Positions 35,500 through 50,262 of a stretch of 64,000 nucleotides of DNA are shown piece after piece. The stretch is taken from assembly GCF_025602895.1 (NCBI RefSeq), contig NW_026516288.1:62001-126000 (forward strand), written 5' to 3'. The stretch comes from Polychytrium aggregatum. Taxonomy: Eukaryota > Chytridiomycota > Chytridiomycetes > Polychytriales. The first letter of the stretch is position 1. Each line of letters starts with the position of its first letter. The notes under the pieces are model-generated. The model saw only the letters and a list, made by a program, of their open reading frames with translations, was not told the origin of the DNA and searched no databases. Made by a program: the position numbers and the translations under genes.

Positions 35500-38463
35500 T
35501 CACATTCGGCACATCAGCGGCGCACAGTGGCCGACCGGCATATCGTCCGTCTCGTATGCGACTTCCACCTGGATAGTGGTGTGGTGGATATCGTGCTCCT
35601 CACAGAGGATGCGCTGGGCCTCCGTAAGGATGTAGTGGCAGTCTTCCACCGTCAGGGGCTGGTTCGTGCCCGGGAAGGTTGGCGAGACCGCAATGTGGAC
35701 GGCCAGAGCGGGCTGCATTGGAATATGACCATCAAGTTCGTCGAGCAAACACAGCACAAGGTTAGCATCCAAGCTTGCCCGCAGGCATCACTCACTCACT
35801 CGGCTCCGAGAGCCAGCCCCTCCTATCCATCAGGCTCTCCTTCATTCATCCGCCTCGCCATCTCACCCTCGCCGCCCATGCCCATCCAGCACCACGGGGA
35901 TACCCACCTTGCCGACCGTAATGTTCCAGATATGCAGATCGTGGATGTTGATGACGCCCGGGACGGTTACCAGCTCTTTGGTGACGATCTCGACATCGAT
36001 ATTGCTTGGCGTGGCTATATGGTGAGGAAACGCCTGGGGATCAGCCTCTTTGATTTCCCTCCCGTAAGCCCGGTGCTGTCCATCCCAAACATCCATGGCA
36101 CCTGTGTCTACCAACTCTACCGCCATGGACAAGCCCACCAACATCAAAGGCCCATGGCTACGAGTCCCTGGCTGTGGTTCGACACGCCATCCAAAACCCA
36201 GTTATTTCAACCTTGCTATCTCTGCCTCCGTCTCGCCATTCCGGGCACGCTTTATGCCTGCCCCCGTCTCTGTCAGCTATCCCTGTTTGCAGCTTCGCTT
36301 GGGTCTTACCCTCCATCAGGACCCTGAGGCTGTTGTCCATCAGCTTGATTGTCGTCATGATCACAAAGATCGAAAAGATGAACGTGCAGATTGGGTCGAC
36401 GATCGTCCAGGACGGGTCGTACCAAATGATTCCTGCTGATATCAAGACACCGATGCTCGAAATGAGGTCGCCGATCACATGGATGGCTGCCGAGTGCACA
36501 TTAATGTTAACTTGCTGGAGTCGGGCAGGGGGAGCGTCGCGCCGGTAGGTTGTCGCGTGCAGAGAAACCAATGGAAGGACATGTAAATGAGTTAGCAATT
36601 GACGGCACTTGGGCTCCTGTCCTCCGCTGGCTTCGACCGACTCTCCGCTGGCACAAGTTGCTCGGCCAGGCCTTACTTTGCTTCGTGTTGGGGCCGAAGA
36701 TGGGGCGCTAGAAATCGCAACAGCAACAGCTGGGACGGCGGAAGTCTCGACCTGGTCTTCGGAAGACCCATCCAAGTCATGGTCATGCACATGGTACGAC
36801 TGCACCAGGGTGCCGTTGGTCGCGGACTTGTGAGTCGACGAGCTGAGTCCGTGCGAGTGCGATTGTGATTGAGAGTAGGAGTCAGTTGCCGATCGATTGC
36901 TGCTGGTGCCGTTGCTGAGTCAGTGCCAACACAAAAACCAACACTGTCAGCATGCCAGTCGAGCATGGCGAGGACTGCGATCGGCATGTAAAAACACGGG
37001 CTGCCTTTCGGTCGTGGCAGCAGACTCTGCAGTCGCTCTCACAAGCACCAGCACGTAATGCGAGCGGCCGGCGCACCTCTGCCCGTGAGCGTAATCGTGT
37101 CCATGGTCGTGTCCATCGTCGTGCGAATGATCATGCGAATGATCATGCGAATGGTCGTGAGAGTGGCCGTGGCCGTGGTCGTGCGAGTGCGAGTGCAGTG
37201 TCAGCCCAAGCACGATGTTAACGACGACTCCAATGGCAGCGGTGCCAAACATGATCGGGGCATCGATTGGTGTTGGATTTCGGAGACGCTCAAAGGCTTC
37301 GACGAGTAGATACGCGGTGAGAATCCAGATGAGGAAGGTCGAGGCAATTGCGCCGATGATCTCTGCGCGGTGGAATCCGAACGAGTGGCCTGCGAGAAGC
37401 ACAGAGTGTCAAGCACGAAGATAGAGAAGGTGGTGGGAGACCGACGCCGCATCATCAGACGGCGACTCGGTATCGCTGAGGAATGGATCGTACAGCTGCT
37501 TGACCTCCCAGATCCAAGCAAGAACCCATGCCTCCCGCAGTCGCGGACGGCTTACGTTTGGTCGCCGGCTGGTTCGAAAGATACAAAGCAACCAACGAGA
37601 TGGCGAACCCGGCAATATCTGGAACCGAAAGGAGCGAGCATGATAGGGTTACGAGAGCGCTCTCCTGGCAATCTTGACATACCAGCCTAGCGGGATGGCG
37701 CTGTGCTAAGCCTCCTCCGTGGGTGACCTACCAGAGAGCAAATGGAAGCTGTCGCTCAAGATGGCGAGCGATCCTGTACGTATATGTGTGTGTGTCGAGG
37801 GTCGAAAGTTGTAGATCCAGCGATCACCGCAAGAGGCAACGACGGTCCGAGTATCCGTTGCGAGGCAGTGAGGGAGTGAGAGTGAGGGAGGGAAAGCATA
37901 TCGTTAGTTGCCTATTTTCTCGAGACTGGGGGGCATGATCGACCAAATAGCAAGGCTGGCTTGTGGCATATTGATGGCTTCAAGAAGGCAGATCCAGGTC
38001 CAAATAGAGCGCATATTCGGTTCCAGACAGCAAGCAGCACCGGATATCGCTCTGCTGCTCGAGCGATGAGCCAAGTCGTCGCCGGAAGGACCAGAGGCCG
38101 TTCCTCCAGCGTCCTGCCATCATCCCATCCTTCCTGCTCTACCCAACTTTGCCAGCTCCGTCCTGTTCTGGCCCCAAGCGAGCAGACTGGACCCTTACCA
38201 GAGATGTAGCCGGCGACAAGCTCGATGAGAAAGAAGATAAAGCACAAGATCGTGGCGATCAGCAGCTTGCGCTTCGAGGCCTCGCTTTCTCTGCTGTGCT
38301 GGTTCGTCTCGACGTTGATGCACCGCAGCTGAGAGCCGCGGGGGGTGCCCGGCTGCGACGAGGATGGGCTGGCGGCTCGATCGATGGTGACCCTCTGGAC
38401 CTTGCCGTCCGCGGGCCGGCCAGAAGCTCTTGGAAGGAGAGGAGAAGACTCGGAGAAGTCCAT
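35500..38463 (-). CDS. Cation diffusion facilitator, Zn type (ZnT/ZRC1-like)
   Basis: Eight exons give 481 residues: 38463-38199, 37773-37732, 37618-37556, 37389-37077, 36914-36677, 36514-36310, 36014-35908, 35712-35500. The N-terminus has a lysosomal/vacuolar-type dileucine (ESSPLLP). TM motifs include [14 protein letters not shown], with the HxxxD site of Zn transporters, and [14 protein letters not shown] His-rich cytosolic loop ([12 protein letters not shown] and so on, about 190-225) lies between TM4 and TM5, followed by a Ser-rich extension. The second metal site is HVIGD in [11 protein letters not shown]. The C-terminal cytoplasmic domain has [15 protein letters not shown] and the final TTIQVEV strand. 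This set is diagnostic of Zn2+/H+ antiporters that load zinc into vacuoles or vesicles. It is clearly distinct from the Mn-type CDF at 15.1 kb. Confidence 0.95.
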
Positions 38464-39029
38464 GTCGACAGACAGGTAGGGAGCAGGATGTGGGAGGGGC
38501 CTGCACGAGGGAGAGAGCAGGGAAGCTTGCGAGGCCCGGGTGGGAGGGCGGAACCTTTATAGGATAGCGGCGGAGTGGTTTGTGTGTGTGGGAGAGGATC
38601 GGAAGAAGGATATTGGCTTCGAGACACAGCCCGCCAGCTTGCTTGGTTACGTTGCCCAGCCCGACACACTTCCGAAATGGGCCCAATACCAGCACGGCGA
38701 TCCAGAAGGATCGGCTGGCACAAAGGGGGCTGGGGCCGACAACGCATGTCTTTGGAGTGCAGCAATGTGCGCCCGTCTGAGCATATTCAGTATCCGGCAC
38801 ACTCGAAACAAAAAACAAGAAAGTGTTCTGACACGCCAAAGCAAGCAAAGAAGGCCGAGGCGATGAAGAAAGCTCCTCACGGACAAAAAGGCAGCGTTCC
38901 ACCAGATGCAGTGCGGGGGTAGAGGAGATGTAGAGCCAGTTCTCTGAGGAATTGCACTGGGCTGCAAGATCCACCAGTGTCCCAGCCAAAGGCGTGTCCC
39001 GCCATCGAACCTTCCCCACGCCAAGCCGA
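38464..39029. other. Spacer between Zn-CDF start and kinesin end
   Basis: 566 bp holding the Zn-CDF promoter and the 3' flank of the kinesin gene. No gene or clear motif is seen. Confidence 0.4.
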
Positions 39030-40841
39030 CTAAATATCTCCGCCCACCCGCTTCATGTATTCTCTGGCCCATTTTCGGCTGACCTCCGCCTGCTTCGGGA
39101 GATGCCGTATGGCCAGCGTATCCTTGCGAGTCTTGGTTCGGGCATCGACCATCAACTTCCACAATTCGATGTAGAACAGATGCGCCGCGCGATCGGTAAT
39201 TTTGGGATCGCATTGCTTGCATCTCTGGATGAATTCCGACTCGGGGACACGCAGGAGCTGTCGGCCTGACTCGGTTGGGCACAGGATCTCAGGCCGCACC
39301 AGCGACTTTGGCGACTTCTCCCGGACCCACTGGGAGAGGGTCGCGTTCGACCACGTCGACGGATCCGCGGGGTTGGGGGCCGGCTGCAGCTTGGGAACCG
39401 GGATGCGCAAGGCACCGACATAGCGCAGGGTGTTGACGGTCTGAGACACATCGTCGGAGCTGGCGGGTGGCATACGTCCAGCCGTTGTTCAAAGCGAAGG
39501 TGGATCAGACGAAATCGAGCACGCAAATCGAGTGCGCAAATCGAGCACGCAAATCAAGTGCGCAAATCGAGCACGCAAATCAAGTGCGCAAATCCAAGTA
39601 CATCAGACGGATTGAGCACACACGACAGACTGATCTCGCTAGCTGTCGACTTACCTCGGCGAGACATTGGCAAACACGACTGTCTGAGTCGCTCGCATTG
39701 ACGATATCTCAAAGGTGTCCTTGAGCAGGTGCGTGATCTTGGAGTTGCGGTAGGGGATATGCACGAACTTGTCCGAGTAGATGGCCAGAACCCGGTTGCG
39801 GATGCAGTCCTTCAGCACCGACAGACTCGTGTTGATCTCGCGGGTCTCCTTCATGCGCTCCTTGTCGTGGTATTTCGAGTCGCCATGGGACTCGGAGCCG
39901 GCAAGATCAATCAGATACAACACGCCGTCCTCGGCCTCTGAGACCGATTTGTTGACAATGCGGAGGCGGCAAATGGCATGCGACCGGGACGACGTCGCAT
40001 TCTTGCTCGTTTCCTCCGTTCGCCGGAGCTGAACGGCGCTCTGGATCAGTTGCTGGAGCTCGTTGGTGGATCGGACGTGAACCTCGCGCGCCCCAAGAAC
40101 CTGGATAGCCCGGAAGTGGTCCTCGAGGATCTTGACGGGTGCACGCTCGCTAAGCAGGTCAACGGCATTCTTGCCGAGGATCTCAAAGAACGAGAGGTGG
40201 ATTTCAAAATCGTCGTGCGAGGCCCCCGGGATCCACTGTTGGAGGAGCTCGAGGTCGAAGAGATCCTTGCTGACACTGGCCTCAAAGGCCGTGAGAGTGA
40301 ATGTCTTTCCGGAGCCTGTGGATATCAAGGAAGGTAGACCAACGGACCGACGCCCGTATGGACAGCGTCCGACGCGAAGCAGAGTAGGCACATGAATTCG
40401 CTGGAGATACACGAGAGAGGCAGGGGAGGGGAGCGAATCGATGCGATGCACGAGCAGCTTGAAGCTGACATTTCATGTCTCCGCTACCGGCCCAGCCCAG
40501 CAGAACTTCCGTCCGTCCAACCGCCCACCTGTTTGTCCATAGGCAAAGACGGTGGCCAGTCCGCCCTTGAGCGCAAAGCCCACCAGCTTCCGAACGGCCT
40601 GCTCGTAGATGGTATCGTTGCAAGAATCGGGACCGTAGACGTTGTCGGCCTTGAACTCTTGGACCTGAACGGACGACTCTCCTCTGACGGTGGTCTGTGG
40701 GACATGGACGGACGCAGTTCGATCCTCGGCGAACACCGAGGCCGCCAGCCCGCGTTCGAGTTCATGCGGAAGGAGCGGACGAGCGCGGACATAGACGGAG
40801 ATGTCGACCTGCTTGGAGTCCTCAGCGAATGTGGTAGCCAT
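39030..40841 (-). CDS. Kinesin-13-like motor with C-terminal SAM-like domain
   Basis: Three exons, 40841-40529, 40315-39655 and 39459-39030, give 467 residues. The motor domain starts almost at the N-terminus (VDISVYVRARPLLPHE). The P-loop GQTGSGKT is formed across the first intron. Further motifs are SKNATSSRSHAI (switch I), LIDLAGSE (switch II), EINTSLSVLKDCIR, HIPYRNSKITHLL and NVSPSSDDVSQTVNTLRY. The motif set and internal position suit the kinesin-13/KIF24 group, which depolymerises microtubules and, in ciliated cells, limits axoneme length. After the motor, residues of about 345-467 contain SQWVREK and ESGRQLLRVPESEF, which resemble the SAM-like WVR domain of fungal kinesins. At 467 residues the protein is short: there is no N-terminal neck of classical kinesin-13 and no long coiled coil. 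Confidence 0.88.
39512..39598. repeat. 13-bp minisatellite in kinesin intron 2
   Basis: Six full units alternate AAATCGAGCACGC and AAATC(G/A)AGTGCGC, giving a 26-bp higher-order period, plus a partial seventh. The array lies between the acceptor at 39460 and the donor at 39654. Confidence 0.9.
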
Positions 40842-41533
40842 GGTGCTTTGGGACAGAGGACCTGCTCAGAGCTGAATCGGGGGTGAGGAGGTGGATGAAG
40901 ACAGAACAACGGCTGGGATGAAGGAGGAGGGTCTGGCTCACGGCCCAGAGACGTGGGGTGCAATGCTGCCGAAAGCGGAAAGATGCATGAGGCGGGACAG
41001 TCGTGGGAACGGAGAGCCCATGGCGCCATGTGCGTGGGGGGCTCTTGCTGGAGTGGAAGTGCCCCGGTGCTTCCTTGTGATGCTGTGTGGCACTTGACTG
41101 GATCCGCATGAAACCAGTGCCTGGCACGGCGATACCTGGGCCGAAGTGCCTGCTCCAACGTACAAGGGGTACCGCCCTCCAAGAACAGGGCAGATCCACT
41201 TGGGCGCCTGGGTGGTGTCCTTCGCTTGCGGGGAGCCATCTGAGCGAGAAAGCGTCCTTGATTCAGATCCAGAAACACATCACTGAATGGTCATACCCAG
41301 TGCGCGATGTTTTGAGTGATAACATATTTGTTCAACTCCGGGGTGTCCCGTTCTTTGTTGGATTGGCTGTATTGCCAGGTTTGGATTCATTGGAGTGCCC
41401 ACGGCCGGCAGCCACACCGAAACCACGCCATTTGCACTTGCTCTGGCTCATGGCAGCCGTGTACCCAACGATGAAAGAGTTTGCGAGCCATTCGGGGTGT
41501 ATATTTGAGAAACACATCCACTGGAATCAGACA
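40842..41533. other. Kinesin promoter and eIF2alpha-kinase 3' flank
   Basis: 692 bp without a supported gene. It contains dispersed-element copy 3 at 41285-41371. Confidence 0.45.
41285..41371 (+). repeat. Dispersed ~90-bp element, copy 3
   Basis: It begins GAATGGTCATACCCAGTGCG, keeps CGCGATGTTTTGAG as in copy 1, and ends GGGGTGTCCCGTTCTTTGTT then GGATTGGCTGTA. It is more diverged than copies 1 and 2 and lies in the 3' flank of the eIF2alpha kinase gene. Confidence 0.75.
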
Positions 41534-45530
<3,997 letters not shown>

Positions 45531-46529
45531 CGCAGGCGGTGGCGAGGCGGAGGCGAGCGGGCGGGCGGCTTGGGATCCCGCTGAAAGACGGAAGGGGATA
45601 GGCAGCCGTGGAGGACGGAGTGCTTGCGCTGGCCCTGGAGCGGGAGCGATGAGGGCCGAGGCGAAGCGAGGACGAGGGAAGCCAGAAACACTTGGCCAAG
45701 TCGCCGACAGGGCCGTGCGACCACGGGCTGGGCAGGTATCGCAACAGAAATCGACGTGGTGTTTGAGCACTGGACGGTGCCACAAGAGCCAGGACAAGAG
45801 TGGCGAGGACGGGCTGTTTAGGCCGGTGTTTGCACCTGAGGGGAGGTGTGAACTGCCTGGGTGTGAGCTTGGACGACAAAGCAGGCAGCGGAATGCAGAC
45901 CAGCTGGGAGAGAGGGGGCTCCTGGATGCTGGTTTGGGCTAAATCAGTTGATGTCGGCGGCAGGAGGGCGATCCTCCACGTCGGCGGGCCGACGCAAGGC
46001 GGAGCCAAGCGAGGCTGCGGAACGCAGAAGAAGACAGCGGAAGGCCAGGCAAGATTGGGGAGGACGAAACCCATGATGTGGGGCTGCAGCGGCATCGATT
46101 GGCAAAGGGGCAGCGGACGGACGGGCGGGCGACTGAGCGAGCCGACCGAATGTTCAAGAGAGACGGAGAAAGCCATTCCCACGACGGCCGGGATGGGCCA
46201 GGCAGCGAACGGAATGAGCACGAGGGCGCGGGCGATAGATGAGATGGATGAGATGGATGAGATGGATGAGATGGGTAACATCGTGAACAGAGAGTGTCGG
46301 TCAAACTGCCGAGGCGACTTGCAGGGATATATCAAAGCGATCGCACACCCAAGATCTGTGTTGCCAGGATCGCTCAACATGAACACCAACTATCCTCTGA
46401 ACATTCGCCGTGTGAATACAAGACGAGGGATTATATCGATGGCCCGATCGAAGGAGCTGTATTTTAGAACCCGCGAAGCCGTTGGACCAAATGGCATCGA
46501 AGGACAGGCCGCCGGCTATCGGCGCGTGG
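45531..46529. other. Spacer between eIF2alpha kinase start and roadblock light chain end
   Basis: About 1 kb holding the kinase promoter and the light-chain 3' flank. The plus strand is G/A-rich. A four-unit 9-bp repeat lies at 46238-46273. The open frames in it are compositional. Confidence 0.45.
46238..46273. repeat. 9-bp tandem repeat GATGAGATG x4
   Basis: Four perfect units upstream of the kinase gene; ordinary minisatellite. Confidence 0.9.
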
Positions 46530-47273
46530 CTATGGATGTGGATTCTGTAATACTATCAATATATACTCTTTATCTGAGCCAGGAGGGCGATGGATGAGCA
46601 TGGAGTGTGAAATACCAGCACCGAGCATGATGAGATCCCAGCACCGAGCGTGAGTTGTCAGTTCCAGCGCCGAACAGCAAATGGTCCCGCTTAACTACTG
46701 TCGCAGCCGCAACGCAAGGGATGCCCAACATTGTCGCTCGACCGCTGCCGACAGAACAACCCCACTCGCACTCACCCGGAGCGACCATGATTTCGTGTTT
46801 TTTTGATCGGATTCTCAAAAACGTGAGATCATTCTATCAAAAGCGGTGGAGTGACATGAGTTCCCAGCCACGGCCTTGGCGATGCATCTTGGTGTCCTTG
46901 CCCACGCTCGCTGATCTCGAGCATGTGGAGCGAGTCAATGCGCTCCCGCAGCCCCTTCCAGTCCACCTCTCTGCGGTCCCACCTGAGGATCCAAGTCGCG
47001 AACGACACTGCGGGCCTTGGAGGAGAGCTGGGTGATGAGCGCGGCGTACTGGACGGTCTTTTCGTTGTCGAGGGTCGTCCGGATGGGAATGCCTTCCATA
47101 TTCACGATGACGACGCCCTCGACACCTTTGTGGCCCGCGAGTCGCTTGATGGTTTCTTCGACTTCAGACTGGCGAGACGCAGCGCAGGGATCAGCCAAGT
47201 GCGAGTTGCAGAGCCAGATGCATCAGCGGACGTGAGTGAGATTCAGATCGCAGCTCCTATCAATGCGCACCAT
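46530..47273 (-). CDS. DYNLRB: Dynein light chain, roadblock/LC7 type
   Basis: Four exons give 96 residues, exactly the family length: 47273-47271 (the ATG alone), 47168-46983, 46833-46776, 46573-46530. The reading is [76 protein letters not shown], then [15 protein letters not shown]. Each block matches animal DYNLRB1/2 in order. All introns have GT..AG ends and consistent phase. The protein dimerises and binds dynein intermediate chains in cytoplasmic dynein-1 and in IFT dynein-2. The gene lies head to head with RNF32, 273 bp apart. The single-codon first exon is unusual; the only conceivable alternative is an unseen upstream exon, but no better ATG exists nearby. Confidence 0.93.
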
Positions 47274-47546
47274 GGTTGAATCGACGACGTTTAGCTAGGA
47301 TAATGGTGCAGTGGACTATTCGCAGACAAGATCTGGCGGGAGCCAAGGCGTCTTGCGGCGAGCGAGCCTCTTCAAGAGTCTTCTCGGAGGAGGGAAGCCT
47401 TCGGGACTGCCCTCCCAATCGAGCGTTTCCCGCCAAAACCTCGGCCCACACCTTCATCCGGCGCTGGAGCGCATCAAGGTCCCAGCAAGCCGTCCAGTCG
47501 TATCGACCTCTGGCGGCTCCGAACCCGACCGGCTCTATCCAGCACA
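47274..47546. promoter_or_regulatory. Bidirectional promoter of the roadblock light chain and RNF32
   Basis: Only 273 bp separate the divergent start codons of two ciliary genes. The interval contains TTTCCCGCCAAAA at 47426-47438, a full match to the E2F core TTTSSCGC extended by an A-run. No TATA box and no convincing RFX X-box are visible. Shared control is inferred from the arrangement. Confidence 0.5.
47426..47438 (+). promoter_or_regulatory. E2F-like site TTTCCCGCCAAAA
   Basis: Matches the E2F/DP consensus (TTTCCCGC plus the reverse half GGCGGGAAA) within the bidirectional promoter. One such match by chance in 273 GC-rich bases is not negligible. Confidence 0.35.
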
Positions 47547-49516
47547 ATGCAGCCCATTCGACAGCGCGAGAACAGCCGCAAGGACTCGCTGGGTCTGTGG
47601 AGAGCCGTTGCCCTGCAGGATCATTTCTCACGGTCGCTCCATCTCGAAGGTTCAGGCCCGTCCCGTCGACTCGGGCAGACCGGCCCTTCGTCTCAGCACC
47701 AGTCGCTCCCGGCGCACCTCGATCCGCTGCCGCCGATACCGCCAGGTTCACGGCCAGCACCTGTGATATCGATGCACAAGAAGCAACTCGCCAAGTGGAA
47801 GCGCGAGAAGCTGCAGCTGGATCGGGCCGAAAGGCGGCTCATGGCGAGTCTGCACCCCGTTCTTGACACCAATGACAGCCCGCTGCATCGGGCCGAAAGT
47901 GGAGCTGGATCGTCGCTGGGGCCGGGGCTCGAGGGCGCCCCGTTTTTCGTCGAAAAGGACCGGACGCTGGATGCCCAGAAGCAGGCCCCGCTGACGCTGG
48001 GTATGTCGACCGCATTGCCTTCTACGAGATCGCCAGACACGGCCATGATCATGACCATGGCTGTGTGCATGTGGACCCACACCACACATCCCGACAAGCC
48101 CACACGGGCAAGAGAATTCTCGGCTTGGGCACAGATGCAAAAGCCAACTGGCTCACCAGATCACTGTGTCTCTCGATCATGGCCTCATGCATCCTCCAGC
48201 GCAGAAAATGGGGATCGTCGACCGGCCCGCCGCCCTGCTCACCAACGCCGACTGGAATCATATCAAGATGACCTTCATGACCCGAAACGAGTCATCGTGC
48301 TCCATCTGCCAGGACGAGTTTCGCACCGAGGACCAGATCCTGCTCTCATGCTCGCATGTATTCCATCGGCACTGTGAGTTCCTACATCCGGGCTCGGGAC
48401 CGACTCGGCTCGGGTCGGCGCTGCGGGTGATCTTGATCCTGCCATGCGAGTGATATTGATCTTGCTGGCGATTGGGACGATTAGGCATCGAGTCGTATGA
48501 GCGGTTTGTGGGGCAAAAGATGTGCCCCATGTGCCGGCAAGCCAACTACCAAAAGCGGCTCATATTCGAAGGCAAGCGGGCGTATCTCAATCGAGCAGCG
48601 ACGATGTAAGCCGAGGGACATGGCTGTGGTCCTTGATGTCGCTCCAGTCTGTTGTGGGAAATGATGAGAGGGGAGGGGGAGGGCGAACATCATGGTGACG
48701 GGACGGCCACGGAAACGACAGGATCCAGAAGACTTGGAGAATGTGGAAGCTCCACCGGGCATATCTGCAATATCGCGAGTGCCATCCTCCAACCGACCCA
48801 AAGCTCCTCCGAAAATATCATCTGGACAAGGTAATGGACAATTCGCGACGTAGAACAGGGCGATGCGATTCGGATTGCGAGCTCACTGGATCAACCCAAC
48901 TCACCAACCCCAACGATTGCCATTGCCATTGCCGTTGCCAGCTCGAGCGACACTCACGCAAACTCGAGCAAGCTGTCCGCAGCGAAACAAAGGGCCTCGG
49001 AGCCTTCTTCCGGCAGCTGGATGCGCAAGTGAGCCACTCGCGCCGAATCATCGATCGGTAAGCGACAGCAACAACAGCACCTGGCCGTGAGAAATGCTTG
49101 GCCGCTGCATTTCACTCACTTTCCTGCTCGCCATATCGGATGCACTGCATTGACTCCCCCCATCTTTCCCAACCTCGACCTCGACCTCGACCTCGACAAG
49201 GTCGACGCAGGAATTCCAGCGGATCCAGTCGCTGCCAACCCTGTCGGTCGAGGACTGGGAGCAGACTTATCAAGTGGCCCTCGATCGAGACATGTGGGAC
49301 TCGAACTGCACCATCTGCCTCGGACCGATTCGCCCAAGGGCCCACTCGAAACGGCCCAAAAGGCTGGCGCTGACGAGCTGCTCGCACGTCTTTCATGAGC
49401 CGTGCTTGGAGTCGTTTGAGCGGTTCGCGGATGCGGGCAGCCGGGTCTGTCCGGTGTGTCGGTCGCCGTACCAGCGGCAAGAGCTGCAAGCATTCGAGGA
49501 GCCCCCACATCCATAA
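47547..49516 (+). CDS. RNF32: RING finger protein 32 (two RINGs plus IQ motif)
   Basis: Six exons give 429 residues: 47547-48000, 48200-48373, 48485-48605, 48722-48830, 48942-49057, 49201-49516. The order matches animal RNF32: AVALQDHF near the start, PLTLAQKMGIVDRP, RING-1 (CSICQDEF..LSCSHVFHRHC..CPMCRQ, about 186-230), an IQ motif (IQKTWRMWKLHRAYLQYR), a helical linker with LERHSRKLEQAV, then RING-2 (CTICLGPI..LTSCSHVFHEPC..CPVCRS, about 356-410). RNF32 is restricted to organisms with motile cilia and is expressed in testis in mammals. It is thought to be an E3 ligase, with calmodulin binding through the IQ motif; both roles are inferred. It pairs head to head with the roadblock dynein gene, which fits a flagellar role. 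Confidence 0.93.
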
Positions 49517-49557
49517 GCACCACACATACCGGCCGATGCGAGCGACCATCTCGCCCC

Positions 49558-49629
49558 CGACGGACACTACTCGAAGCACTCCGACGGACACTACTCGAAG
49601 CACCCCGACGAACACTACTCGAAGCACGC
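49558..49629. repeat. 24-bp tandem repeat x3
   Basis: Three 24-bp units (CGACGGACACTACTCGAAGC plus four variable bases) just after the RNF32 stop codon. Confidence 0.9.
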
Positions 49630-50238
49630 CGACCAGATCCCAGAATATTGTGGAGAGTATCGGCCGGCGAGATTAGCTCCCCACCTCGTCTTTGCTATCT
49701 CCTGGCCTTTGCGTCCCTTGCGTCGCCTTGCGTCTCGTCGGCAGTAACTTTTGCCCAGCCAAAGTCTGGCTCGGCTCCTTTTCCTTTCCTCTTGGTCCGG
49801 CGCCCCCATGTGACTACGGCTGCTGTCTCGTAAGCCGCAACCTCATCGCCAAGGAAAGGATCGGCAGGGACCAGCAGCGATGGCGATGGCGATGGCGACA
49901 GTCGCCCAGGGCCGCTCAGCAGGCCCTCGACCAAGCCCGTTCCTCGAGTGGAGCGGCCAAGCAGCAGCATCCGCGCGGTCATGCCGACGGGTGTGCAAAT
50001 ACGAGAAGGCAAAGGCAAAAGCAAAAGCACCGTCAAAATTGGAAAGAATTATGCCGCGCTGTCTGCCGCCAAGAAGAACAGAGTTTCCTGTCCTGCCGCG
50101 AGCCATGCAAGTCATGCCGATGAGGCTGCGGGTGGGGCAGGGGGTCAGCAGGCAGACGAGCGGGGCATGTTCGGGAGAGGCGAGAGGACAGGACGAGGGA
50201 AAAACGGAAAGAAAGAGAAAGGCAAGGGCAGCTGATGG

Positions 50239-50262
50239 CGAGGAGGAGGAGGAGGAGGAGGG
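50239..50262. repeat. (GAG)n purine tract
   Basis: About seven uninterrupted GAG/AGG units in the purine-rich block. Such a run can form triplex or G-rich structures. Confidence 0.85.

Noticed and set aside
39512-39598. A CRISPR-like array
   Set aside because: The units are directly adjacent with no spacers, lie in an intron of a eukaryotic gene and have a 13-bp period.
46570-46818. Read-through end of the roadblock light chain without a third intron
   Set aside because: It would give a non-homologous C-terminus, whereas splicing to 46573 gives the conserved [11 protein letters not shown] ending and the exact family length.
47274-47546. An RFX X-box near GGTCCCAGCAAGCC in the ciliary promoter
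   Set aside because: The left half does not fit GTNRCC and the right half is incomplete, so the match is too weak.
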